Shown here one piece after another: positions 1-5,500 of a stretch of 5,500 bases of DNA (positions are counted from its first letter, which is position 1; every line of letters starts with the position of its first letter). The position numbers and the translations under genes are program-made. Source of the DNA: Porphyrobacter sp. (GTDB lineage Bacteria > Pseudomonadota > Alphaproteobacteria > Sphingomonadales > Sphingomonadaceae); NCBI GenBank assembly GCA_021732945.1, contig JAKFWB010000423.1, positions 1 through 5,500 of the forward strand. Reading direction: 5' to 3'. The notes under the pieces are model-generated. The model worked only from the letters and a program-made list of their open reading frames with translations. It searched no databases and had not been told where the DNA came from.

Positions 1-386
1 GCCCAAGCTGGCACTGCTGGGTGACTGCGCCTGCCACAAGACGCTGACCCTGGATTCTTTCTTATCCCGACTGAATGATGCCAAAGAGCAGTGGATTGCC
101 ATGTTTTCCAGAATAATGATCAATGCTCAGCCCAGACCGTTGGGAGTGTGTTGCTGCGTTGTAGAATTGCCGAGCTGCGTAGCGATCTGCTGCGTCTCAA
201 GCCGCAAGTTCAAATGCACACCCTAGACGATGCTACAAGCCATGGTTCTTGTCGTTTGATCTGGCAGATTCTGTCACGCCCGATAGGTCAAGAACAGACT
301 GGAGTTAGTATTGTTACCGCCAAAATTACTGACCACGCCTTGCCCACGTCAGCGTCGGTCATAACGAATAACGGTCAAAACGCTTT
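1..386. other. AT-richer stretch with no identifiable gene
   Basis: I find no convincing gene here. By hand count GC is about 52%, clearly below the GC-rich genes to the right. A frame open from the left edge (2-226, plus) begins with protein-like sequence (LALLGDCACHKTLTLDSF) and about 70% GC at third positions over its first 34 codons, then turns into a Cys-rich, unlikely tail and stops. A second plus frame from a GTG at 91 to a TAA at 388-390 could encode 99 residues, but its third positions are only about 50% GC, it has no clear ribosome binding site, and it runs 4 bases into the end of mtnP. The minus strand is broken by stops in the frames I read. It may be a decayed gene or the edge of an acquired segment. 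I recognise no family. Confidence 0.5.
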
Positions 387-1253
387 CTAACCGAACAATC
401 GCCCCGCCACCGCATCCAACCGGGCCATGACTTCGGGATCATGTTCATCGGGCGCGGTGATGACGGCGTCGTCCAGCGCGGTGTCGATGGGGGACGCATC
501 CCGCTTCTTCGGCAGCGCGGCGAGGAAGTTACTGACGACTGCCTGCGCGAGTGCGCCGTTGGCCTGCATCTGCACGATCACCTGTGCCACATCCACCGCT
601 TCGCCATCGCGCCAGCAATCATAATCGGTGACCATGCCTACCAGCGCATAGGGCAACTCTGCCTCACGCGCCAATTTGGCTTCGGGCATGGCGGTCATGC
701 CGATCACATCCGCGCCCCAATGGCGGTACATCCGGCTTTCGGCGCGGGTGGAAAATTGCGGGCCTTCCATCGCAAGATAGGTCGCGCCCACGGCAACCTT
801 GCCCTTGGCCTTAGCTGTGGCTTTGGCCGCCATGTCCGACAGGCGCGGGCAGACCGGATCGGCCATTGAGACATGGGTGACAAACCCGCTGGTGTAGAAG
901 GTGCTGGGGCGATGCACTGTGCGATCGATGAACTGTTCGACCACGGCGAACCGCCCCGGCTCAAGCTCTTCACGCAAGGATCCCACCGCGCTGATCGCCA
1001 GAATATCGGTGCAGCCTGCGCGCTTCAGCGCATCAATATTGGCGCGCGAATTCAGCTCGGTCGGACTGATCGGATGCCCGCGGCCGTGGCGCGGCAGAAA
1101 GCGCACCTTCACCTCGCCAATCCGGCCGCACAGAATCTCGTCCGAGGGCGCGCCCCAAGGTGTATCAATCGCGATCCATTGGGCGTCCTCAATGCCGTCC
1201 ATGGCATAAAGGCCCGATCCGCCAATAATCCCGATGCACCATTCGCTCGCCAT
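387..1253 (-). CDS. mtnP: S-methyl-5'-thioadenosine phosphorylase
   Basis: This cytosolic enzyme splits methylthioadenosine with phosphate into adenine and 5-methylthioribose-1-phosphate, the entry to methionine and purine salvage. The 288-residue length is normal for the PNP/MTAP phosphorylase family. Visible motifs are GGSG at 11-14 and RHGRGH at 55-60 (phosphate side), the family block SAVGSLREE at 88-96, QFIDRT at 107-112, MEGPQFSTRAE at 162-172, and GMTAMPEA at 185-192, whose Met186 and Thr187 match the ribose/phosphate residues of human MTAP. TDYDCW at 209-214 supplies the Asp210/Asp212 pair that selects 6-aminopurines. True purine nucleoside phosphorylases carry Asn there, so MTAP is preferred over PNP. 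The ATG is preceded on the minus strand by AAGGGG, 12 bases upstream. It lies 35 bases after the GST gene on the same strand and is probably cotranscribed. The C-terminal 40 residues are family-variable. Confidence 0.95.
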   Translation of the reverse strand: MASEWCIGIIGGSGLYAMDGIEDAQWIAIDTPWGAPSDEILCGRIGEVKVRFLPRHGRGHPISPTELNSRANIDALKRAGCTDILAISAVGSLREELEPGRFAVVEQFIDRTVHRPSTFYTSGFVTHVSMADPVCPRLSDMAAKATAKAKGKVAVGATYLAMEGPQFSTRAESRMYRHWGADVIGMTAMPEAKLAREAELPYALVGMVTDYDCWRDGEAVDVAQVIVQMQANGALAQAVVSNFLAALPKKRDASPIDTALDDAVITAPDEHDPEVMARLDAVAGRLFG

Positions 1254-1288
1254 GTGTGCGACCTGCCCCTTGTTTTCGTTGTGAGGGC

Positions 1289-1993
1289 TTAGGTCAGGTC
1301 GAAGGGAGTGGGCAAGGCCCTGCGGACCATCTTTTCCGCCGCCGCGTAAGGCCCGGCGATAGCGGGGCGCGCTTGCATCGCGGCAAAATGCGCGGCGAGG
1401 GCAGGCCAGCGCTCCAGCGGAGTATCCGCCACCAGTGATACCTGCATCAGCACGCAGGCGACGGTAATGTCGGCAATCGAGAGCGCGTCGCCTGCGAAGA
1501 AGGCCCGGCCGCCGAGCCGCGTTTCGAGAACGTCAAAGATTGGCGGCAACTGGTTGGCCCAGGCATCGCGCGCCTTGTCGAGCCCCGGCTCCTCACCCTT
1601 GCTGACCGCAAAGAAGATCGGCCGGAAGATGCCGAGGCCCCCTGCCATCGCCAGCGCAGTGTCTGCATATTCCTCGATGAACAAGGCCTCGCCCAGCGCC
1701 ATCGGATCGGCGGGATAGAGCGCTGGGGTGGGGTGCTTTTTCTCAATCATGGCGCAGATTGCCGAGCTGTCGGCGATGGTGCCCGCCACCCCTTCTTCGG
1801 CCACGGACCGATCGCGCAGCACCGGGATTCGCTTCATAGGGGAAATCTCGCGGAACCATGCAGGCGGGTCGAAGACGTTGATCGCCTCGACTTCGTATTC
1901 CACGCCCTTTTCAATGCAGAGCCCCGCCACCTTGCGCACAAACGGCGATACCGGGCTGCCATAGATGACCAGATCGGGGCGGGAATCACTCAT
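1289..1993 (-). CDS. Glutathione S-transferase family protein
   Basis: This is a 234-residue cytosolic protein with a two-domain GST fold. It is expected to conjugate or reduce electrophilic compounds with glutathione; the substrate cannot be told. The N-terminal thioredoxin-like domain (about 7-95) shows SPVSPFVRK at 13-21, where Ser16 is the likely thiol-activating residue, the cis-proline in IPVL (Pro57), and the glutathione-binding ADSS turn at 74-77. The all-helical C-terminal domain contains the folding motif FFAGDALSIAD, with an N-capping Ser162 and Asp165. The frame stays open upstream to an ATG at 2053, but I start at 1993 because AGGAG lies 7 bases before that ATG and the extra 20 residues (Arg-rich, unlike GST) are not expected. 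It stops with TAA 35 bases before mtnP. A functional link between the two enzymes is not established. Confidence 0.9.
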   Translation of the reverse strand: MSDSRPDLVIYGSPVSPFVRKVAGLCIEKGVEYEVEAINVFDPPAWFREISPMKRIPVLRDRSVAEEGVAGTIADSSAICAMIEKKHPTPALYPADPMALGEALFIEEYADTALAMAGGLGIFRPIFFAVSKGEEPGLDKARDAWANQLPPIFDVLETRLGGRAFFAGDALSIADITVACVLMQVSLVADTPLERWPALAAHFAAMQARPAIAGPYAAAEKMVRRALPTPFDLT

Positions 1994-2000
1994 TCGGGCT

Positions 2001-2005
2001 CTCCT
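2001..2005 (-). promoter_or_regulatory. Ribosome binding site fixing the GST start
   Basis: On the minus strand the sequence reads AGGAG, 7 bases before the ATG at 1993. This supports the shorter 234-residue GST over the 254-residue version starting at 2053. Confidence 0.75.
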
Positions 2006-2095
2006 AAAGTGCGTCTCTCGCGGCCTCCATAGGCCAGCGCAGGAATAGCGCAATCGCTAGGCGAAGCGGGCCGCCGCGCCGCCTACACTCACCAT

Positions 2096-2127
2096 CAACG
2101 CGGGCGTTGCGTTTTCCAATGCAACGC
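2096..2127. promoter_or_regulatory. Palindrome/hairpin in the divergent GST-ALDH intergenic region
   Basis: The arm GCGTTGCGTT (2104-2113) and the arm AATGCAACGC (2118-2127) pair as a ten-base stem with one G-T mismatch and a four-base loop. A second copy of the pairing sequence, CAACGC at 2096-2101, could compete for the same left arm. It lies 54-85 bases upstream of the aldehyde dehydrogenase start and about 100 bases upstream of the GST start. It could be an operator for a dimeric repressor serving one or both genes, or an RNA hairpin in the leader. No clear -35/-10 pair could be placed around it, so the regulatory role is inference. Confidence 0.35.
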
Positions 2128-2180
2128 GCCACCTTTGCGGGGCGAGAGACGAATCCCCATTCGACGAGAGAGGAATAATC

Positions 2181-3608
2181 ATGGTCACCCAGTACAAGAA
2201 CCTGATCGGCGGCAAGATGGTCACGACCGACCGCATGCTCGACGTGGTCAACCCGGCGACCGAGCAGGTGATCGGCCAGGTCCCGGCTTGCGGCAAGGCC
2301 GAACTTGACGAAGCCGTCGCCGCCGCGCGCGCCGCGTTCAAGACCTGGAAGAACACCCCCATCGAAGAACGCCGCGCCGCGATCATGGCGATTTCGGGCG
2401 CGATCAAGGCCAATGCGGAAGAACTCTATCGGCTGCTCACCAGCGAGCAGGGCAAGCCGCATGATCAGGCCAAGGGCGAAATCTACGGCGCTGCGGGCAT
2501 GAGCGCTGCGCAATCGACCCTCAGCCTTGAAGACGAAATCAACGAGGATAGCGACACGCGGTTGAGCCGCACCCGCCGCGTGCCGGTGGGCGTGGTCGGC
2601 GGGATCGTGCCGTGGAATTTCCCGGTGATGATGGCGATCCAGAAGATCGCGCCCGCGATGCTGTCGGGCTGCACCATCGTGCTGAAGCCCTCTCCCTTTA
2701 CCCCGCTGACGACTTTGCGCATCGCTGAACTGATCGCGGACAAGGTGCCGGCTGGTGTGGTCAACATCATCACCGGCGAAGACGATCTCGGCCCGCTGAT
2801 GACAAGCCACCCCGATATCGACAAGATCACCTTCACCGGCTCCACCGCGACCGGAAAGAAGATCATGGAAGGCGCGTCTGCTGACCTGAAGCGCATCACG
2901 CTCGAACTCGGCGGCAACGATGCCTCGATCGTACTGCCCGATGCCGATCCCAAGAAGGTCGCCGAACAATTGTTCTGGTCGAGCTTCTCGAACGCCGGAC
3001 AAATCTGCGTCGCGGCCAAGCGCGTCTACATCCACGAGGATATCTATGACGAGCTGTCCGCGGCCATCGTCGAATATGCCAAGACCGTCACCGTGGGTGA
3101 CGGCGCACAGCAGGGCACGGGCGTCGGCCCGATCCAGAACAAGAAGCAGTATGACCGCGTGCTTGAGCTGATCGAGGACGCCAAGGATAATGGCTACAAG
3201 TTCCTGCTCGGCGGCAATGCCGACCCCTCGGGCACTGGCTACTTCGTGCCGCTGACGATCATCGACAACCCGCCCGAAGATGCGCGGATCGTCGCCGAGG
3301 AACAGTTCGGCCCGGTCATGCCGCTGATGAAGTTTTCGACCGAAGAAGAAGTCATCGCCCGCGCCAATGCGTCTGAATATGGCCTTGCGGGGGCGGTGTG
3401 GACCGGCAATCCGGACAATGGCGTGAAGATCGCCGAACAGCTCGAAACCGGCACGGTGTGGGTCAACTAATACCTCCACCTGTCCCCCTTCGCGCCGTTC
3501 GGCGGGCACAAGCAATCGGGCTTCGGCGCCGAATATGGCAAGGAAGGCCTTAAGGAATTCACTTATTCGCAAGTGATTACAGTTAAGAAGGACAATGTGC
3601 CTGCTTGA
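2181..3608 (+). pseudogene. Aldehyde dehydrogenase interrupted by an in-frame TAA
   Basis: An NAD(P)-dependent aldehyde dehydrogenase, which oxidises an aldehyde to the acid in the cytosol; the substrate is unknown. The ATG at 2181 follows AGAGAGGA with good spacing. Family landmarks are PWNFP at 144-148, cofactor-binding Lys169 in VLKP, FTGSTATG at 218-225, the general base Glu242 in LELGG, the nucleophile Cys276 in NAGQIC (34 residues later, as is standard), and EEQFGP at 373-378. The frame stops at codon 430, TAA at 3468-3470, right after GTVWVN. The same frame then continues for 45 codons, starting [17 protein letters not shown], to a TGA at 3606-3608. Together this is the usual length of about 475 residues. 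The lost tail contains the conserved PFGG-K-SG block, needed for the catalytic and oligomer interface in this family, so the truncated protein is probably inactive. No frameshift is present and the tail is not decayed, so the stop is recent, a sequencing error, or read through. Confidence 0.9.
3468..3470 (+). other. In-frame TAA inside the aldehyde dehydrogenase gene
   Basis: The codon replaces a variable residue between GTVWVN and [12 protein letters not shown]. One base change to CAA, AAA or GAA would restore Gln, Lys or Glu. The following base is T and the next codons (TAC CTC) do not resemble known leaky contexts, so efficient termination is expected. Confidence 0.9.
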
Positions 3609-3641
3609 TCGCGGGTGAATTGGCGGGCATCGTGTAGGCTG

Positions 3642-3673
3642 GAGCGGTTTCCGACCATTTTGACCCACCCTGA
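3642..3673 (+). repeat. Left terminal inverted repeat of the element
   Basis: Begins GAGCGGTTTCCGACCATT and matches the reverse complement of 3875-3906 at 30 of 32 positions. Pairing stops abruptly at both ends of the arm, which defines the boundary. It starts 33 bases after the TGA of the broken dehydrogenase gene. Confidence 0.85.
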
Positions 3674-3677
3674 CGGA

Positions 3678-3765
3678 GCCTAATTGGGCTGAGGGCAAGG
3701 CGCGAAGAGCGAGCGATGCAGCGCATCGTGAGCGAAGAGCAACGTAGCCCTCAGCCCAATTCGGC
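3678..3765. repeat. Inner palindromic lobe 1
   Basis: Nineteen-base arms (3678-3696 and 3747-3765) pair with a single mismatch; the core AATTGGGCTGAGGGC (3682-3696) is perfectly matched by 3747-3761. Within the loop is a small perfect hairpin, CGATGC/GCATCG (3714-3719 and 3723-3728, three-base loop). It is flanked by a direct repeat of GCGAAGAGC at 3702-3710 and 3732-3740. There is no T-run after the stem, so a standard intrinsic terminator is not supported. Confidence 0.8.
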
Positions 3766-3784
3766 CCGCCCCGTGGGGGTCGCG

Positions 3785-3869
3785 CTCTGAAGCCCGCTGG
3801 CTTCGTCATGTCGCTTGCAGGGGCAACCAGCCCCTGCTGCGCGCCATTCCTGTCCAGCGGACTTCAGAG
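3785..3869. repeat. Inner palindromic lobe 2
   Basis: Arms at 3785-3800 (CTCTGAAGCCCGCTGG) and 3854-3869 pair at 15 of 16 positions. The apex is a perfect eight-base hairpin, GCAGGGGC/GCCCCTGC (3817-3824 and 3830-3837), with a five-base loop. Stem and apex are separated by an unpaired internal region. No T-run follows. Confidence 0.75.
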
Positions 3870-3874
3870 AGCGA

Positions 3875-3906
3875 TCAGGGCGGGTCAGAATGGTCGGAAA
3901 CCGCTC
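3875..3906 (-). repeat. Right terminal inverted repeat of the element
   Basis: Ends GGTCGGAAACCGCTC and mirrors the left repeat at 30 of 32 positions. It ends 4 bases before the GGGAGG ribosome binding site of the M48 peptidase gene. Confidence 0.85.
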
Positions 3907-3910
3907 TTGA

Positions 3911-3916
3911 GGGAGG
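3911..3916 (+). promoter_or_regulatory. Ribosome binding site of the M48 gene
   Basis: GGGAGG is followed at once by three consecutive ATG codons (3917, 3920, 3923). Spacing is 0, 3 and 6 bases respectively, so the third ATG is the best-placed start. Confidence 0.7.
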
Positions 3917-3922
3917 ATGATG

Positions 3923-4702
3923 ATGCGTACACAGATCAAACTATTGGCCGCGCTTACGCCGGTGCTCACTGCGGCTGGGATGGTGGGGGCGACACTGATC
4001 GCGCCCACCGCTCCGGCGTATTCGCAAAGCTTGGGCAAAATTGTCGGATCGGCCAAGAAAGTGGCCGAGGCGGCCAGCGTTTCTGACGAACAGATCGTCG
4101 CCTATTTCGGGCAGATGTCGGACGAGATGGACCGTCAGAACCCGCTTGCGCCGGCCAAGAACCCCTATGCCGTGCGGCTCGCCAAGCTGACCAAAGGCTT
4201 GGACAGCTATGACGGGCTGAAGCTCGATATCAAAGCCTATCTCGTCGATGATGTGAACGCCTTTGCGATGGGCGATGGCACGGTGCGGGTTTACTCCGGG
4301 CTGATGGACAAGATGACCGACGATGAAGTGCGCTGCGTGATCGGCCACGAAATCGGCCATGTGAAGCTGGAACACGGCAAGAAGCGGATGAAGCTCGCGC
4401 TGCAACAGGACGCGGCGCTCAGCGTTGCGGGCACGGCCAGCAGCGGGGTGAAGCGGATCGCCGATTCAGAATTGGGCGGGTTCATTCAGGGCGTGATGAA
4501 CGCGCAGCATTCGCAGTCGGCAGAAACCGCCTCGGATGACTACGCCTTGGGCTTCATGGCGGCCAAGCAATATCCGCAGACCGCCTGCGCCACCGCGATG
4601 GATAAGCTGGCGGCGCTGGGCGGGGGCGGCGGCATTGGCCTGCTGAAAACCCACCCCGATCCGGCCAAGCGCGCCAAGCGGATGCGCAAGCAGATCGGGT
4701 GA
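3923..4702 (+). CDS. Exported M48 family metallopeptidase, LoiP/YggG-like
   Basis: A zinc endopeptidase probably acting in the periplasm on envelope proteins; the substrate is unknown. The third of three tandem ATGs is chosen from ribosome-binding-site spacing, giving 259 residues; starting at 3917 adds two Met. Residues 1-34 look like a signal peptide: Arg2 and Lys6, a hydrophobic core, then a likely cut after APAYS. DVNAFAMGDGTVRVYSGLMD (about 110-129) and the zinc site HEIGH (His142, Glu143, His146) match E. coli LoiP closely. The third ligand is Glu201 in ETASDDYA, with Asp205, and a C-terminal THPDPAKR (243-250) is typical of M48 proteins. LoiP is an outer-membrane lipoprotein, but this protein has no Cys near its N-terminus, so lipidation is not expected. 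Its TGA overlaps the next gene's GTG by four bases, which implies an operon. Its leader abuts the inverted-repeat element. Confidence 0.9.
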   Translation: MRTQIKLLAALTPVLTAAGMVGATLIAPTAPAYSQSLGKIVGSAKKVAEAASVSDEQIVAYFGQMSDEMDRQNPLAPAKNPYAVRLAKLTKGLDSYDGLKLDIKAYLVDDVNAFAMGDGTVRVYSGLMDKMTDDEVRCVIGHEIGHVKLEHGKKRMKLALQQDAALSVAGTASSGVKRIADSELGGFIQGVMNAQHSQSAETASDDYALGFMAAKQYPQTACATAMDKLAALGGGGGIGLLKTHPDPAKRAKRMRKQIG

Positions 4703-5500
4703 TTGATCCTGACACGTTGACAGCCGGGCTGGCGCGGGTGTGTGCCCGCGCTGGCCTTGGCGAGTTGGCGGACGGCGCGCCGCAGCGGCTGACCGGCGGG
4801 GCGGTGATGGAAAGCTGGCGGTTTGCGGCGGAAGGAGAGGCTTTCGTCCTGCGCCGCGCGCCGAGTGTCGCGTTTATGGATGGCCGACCTTACGGGCATG
4901 GCGTTGAGGCTGCGCTGATTAAAGCGGCGCGGGCCAAGGGCGTGACGGCTCCGGAAGTGGTCGCGGTGCTGGAGAAGGCGGACGGGCTTGGCTCGGGCTT
5001 TGTCATGCGCGCGCTGCCGGGGACGGTTGATCCCAAGATTATTTTGGCGTGCGACGATCCCGACGGGCTGCTGCGCGGCATCGCCCGCGACCTCGCCCGC
5101 ATCCATCGGCTGCGGCAGGCCGACGTGCCCGAAGGCGTGCCGGTGATGCATTACCGCGCGGCCATCGCCGACCTCAAAGCGCAGTTCATCGACGCAGGCG
5201 GGGATCGCCCGATCATTGCGCTGGGCTTGCGCTGGCTGGAGGACAATTGCCCCGCTGCCGTGGAGCCCGTGCTCAACCACGGCGATTACCGGATGGGCAA
5301 TCTTCTGGTCGAAGGCTCCACGCTGACCGGCGTGCTCGACTGGGAGATCGCCCATTTCGGGGACCGCCACGAATACTTGGCCTTCGGCTGCATGGCGGTG
5401 TGGCGCTTCGCCCGCTACGACCGGCCCGCGCTGGGCCTGGGGAACATCGAGGATTACATCGCCGCCTACGAGGCCGAGGCGGGGGTAACCATCGACCCGG
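4699..5500 (+). CDS. APH/ACAD10-like phosphotransferase family protein (partial)
   Basis: A kinase-fold protein of the aminoglycoside/choline phosphotransferase superfamily, cut by the right edge after 267 codons. The start is taken as the GTG at 4699, which overlaps the M48 stop (GTGA). The coding frame is open from there to the end, but no strong ribosome binding site is visible. An N-lobe strand FVLRRAP lies at 49-55 and a probable helix-C Glu at 70. Brenner's motif HGDYRMGN is at 194-201 (catalytic Asp196, Asn201), and the metal-binding DWE at 214-216 stands in for DFG. The surrounding GVLDWEIAHFGD resembles the acyl-CoA-dehydrogenase-linked (ACAD10/11-type) branch rather than true resistance kinases, so a hydroxyacyl or other small-molecule substrate is more likely than an aminoglycoside; this is inference. 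The following block reads GDRHEYLAF where I expect GDPHEDLAW, a modest departure. Confidence 0.85.
   Translation, partial: MIDPDTLTAGLARVCARAGLGELADGAPQRLTGGAVMESWRFAAEGEAFVLRRAPSVAFMDGRPYGHGVEAALIKAARAKGVTAPEVVAVLEKADGLGSGFVMRALPGTVDPKIILACDDPDGLLRGIARDLARIHRLRQADVPEGVPVMHYRAAIADLKAQFIDAGGDRPIIALGLRWLEDNCPAAVEPVLNHGDYRMGNLLVEGSTLTGVLDWEIAHFGDRHEYLAFGCMAVWRFARYDRPALGLGNIEDYIAAYEAEAGVTIDP

Larger units (their letters stand above)
3642..3906. mobile_element. MITE-like 265-bp nested inverted-repeat element
   Basis: The segment between the dehydrogenase and the M48 gene is bounded by 32-base inverted repeats (3642-3673 and 3875-3906) with only two mismatches. Inside them sit two separate palindromic lobes (3678-3765 and 3785-3869), so a single strand could fold into a three-way junction. 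It holds no gene with credible coding features, and short open frames through it are Arg/Pro-rich shadows. Size, terminal inverted repeats and lack of coding match miniature inverted-repeat transposable elements or large REP/BIME-like repeats. I cannot see a clear target-site duplication: the flanks read GGCTG on the left and TTGAG on the right. Copy number elsewhere in the genome is the missing evidence. The right end lies 4 bases before the ribosome binding site of the M48 gene, so that gene's leader is built from the element. Confidence 0.65.

Noticed and set aside
323..352. Possible terminator downstream of mtnP (CTGAC/GTCAG stem on the minus strand followed by TAATTTT)
   Set aside because: Only a five-base stem with a 14-base loop and an imperfect T-run; too weak to call.
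91..390. A 99-codon plus-strand frame starting with GTG
   Set aside because: No clear ribosome binding site, no third-position GC bias, no recognisable domain, and it overlaps the mtnP stop. It is kept only as part of the unexplained left segment.
3702..3740. Short direct repeats (GCGAAGAGC twice) as a CRISPR or iteron array
   Set aside because: Only two nine-base copies, lying inside a palindromic lobe and better explained as part of that element; no spacers or replication gene nearby.
3678..3765. Lobe 1 of the element as an intrinsic terminator for the dehydrogenase
   Set aside because: The stem is long enough, but no T-run follows on either strand and the loop is large and structured. 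Termination there is not supported by the sequence.
2004..3809. A 601-codon open frame on the minus strand opposite the aldehyde dehydrogenase
   Set aside because: It is antisense to a gene with every family motif, is rich in Arg, Asp and His as expected for a high-GC shadow, and runs through the inverted-repeat element. No domain is recognisable.
3808..4086. Plus-strand frame running from the element into the M48 gene
   Set aside because: It crosses the inverted-repeat element and then reads the M48 gene in another frame; no independent coding evidence.
4540..5370. A 276-codon open frame on the minus strand opposite the M48 end and the phosphotransferase
   Set aside because: Shadow of two genes with clear catalytic motifs on the plus strand; its composition is Arg/His/Gln-rich and unlike a folded family.
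4699..5500. Aminoglycoside resistance kinase
   Set aside because: The HGDYRMGN and DWE motifs are superfamily-wide, and the flanking sequence fits the ACAD10-like branch. Nothing in the context suggests a resistance cassette.

Overview
The window looks like chromosomal DNA of a high-GC alphaproteobacterium. The protein sequences and GC-rich third codon positions suggest the Sphingomonadales/Erythrobacteraceae (Erythrobacter or Porphyrobacter type), but this is inference from protein style and no search was run. The genes are ordinary housekeeping or accessory metabolism. The unusual parts are a broken dehydrogenase gene, a compact nested-palindrome element, and an AT-richer stretch at the left edge.

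Layout. Bases 1-386 are AT-richer (about 52% GC by hand count) and hold no gene I can identify. On the minus strand follow mtnP (S-methyl-5'-thioadenosine phosphorylase, 387-1253) and, upstream of it, a glutathione S-transferase gene (1289-1993). They are 35 bases apart and probably share a transcript. A divergent intergenic region of 187 bases (1994-2180) carries a good hairpin/palindrome. Then, on the plus strand, comes an NAD(P)-dependent aldehyde dehydrogenase gene (2181-3608). Its frame is interrupted by a TAA at 3468-3470, and the missing conserved C-terminus continues in the same frame to a TGA at 3606-3608.

Between 3642 and 3906 lies a 265-base MITE-like element. Its ends are 32-base inverted repeats with two mismatches, and two further palindromic lobes are nested inside. 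It ends four bases before the ribosome binding site of the next gene. That gene (3923-4702) encodes an exported M48 metallopeptidase resembling E. coli LoiP/YggG but without a lipobox. Its stop codon overlaps the GTG start of a phosphotransferase of the APH/ACAD10-like kinase family (4699 to beyond the right edge), so the two are probably translationally coupled.

How the genes fit together. mtnP recycles the methylthioadenosine left by polyamine and homoserine-lactone synthesis. The GST and the aldehyde dehydrogenase are general detoxification or catabolic enzymes. The M48 protease and the kinase form a separate two-gene unit. I see no dedicated multi-gene system. The best leads are the nested inverted-repeat element and the in-frame stop in the dehydrogenase.
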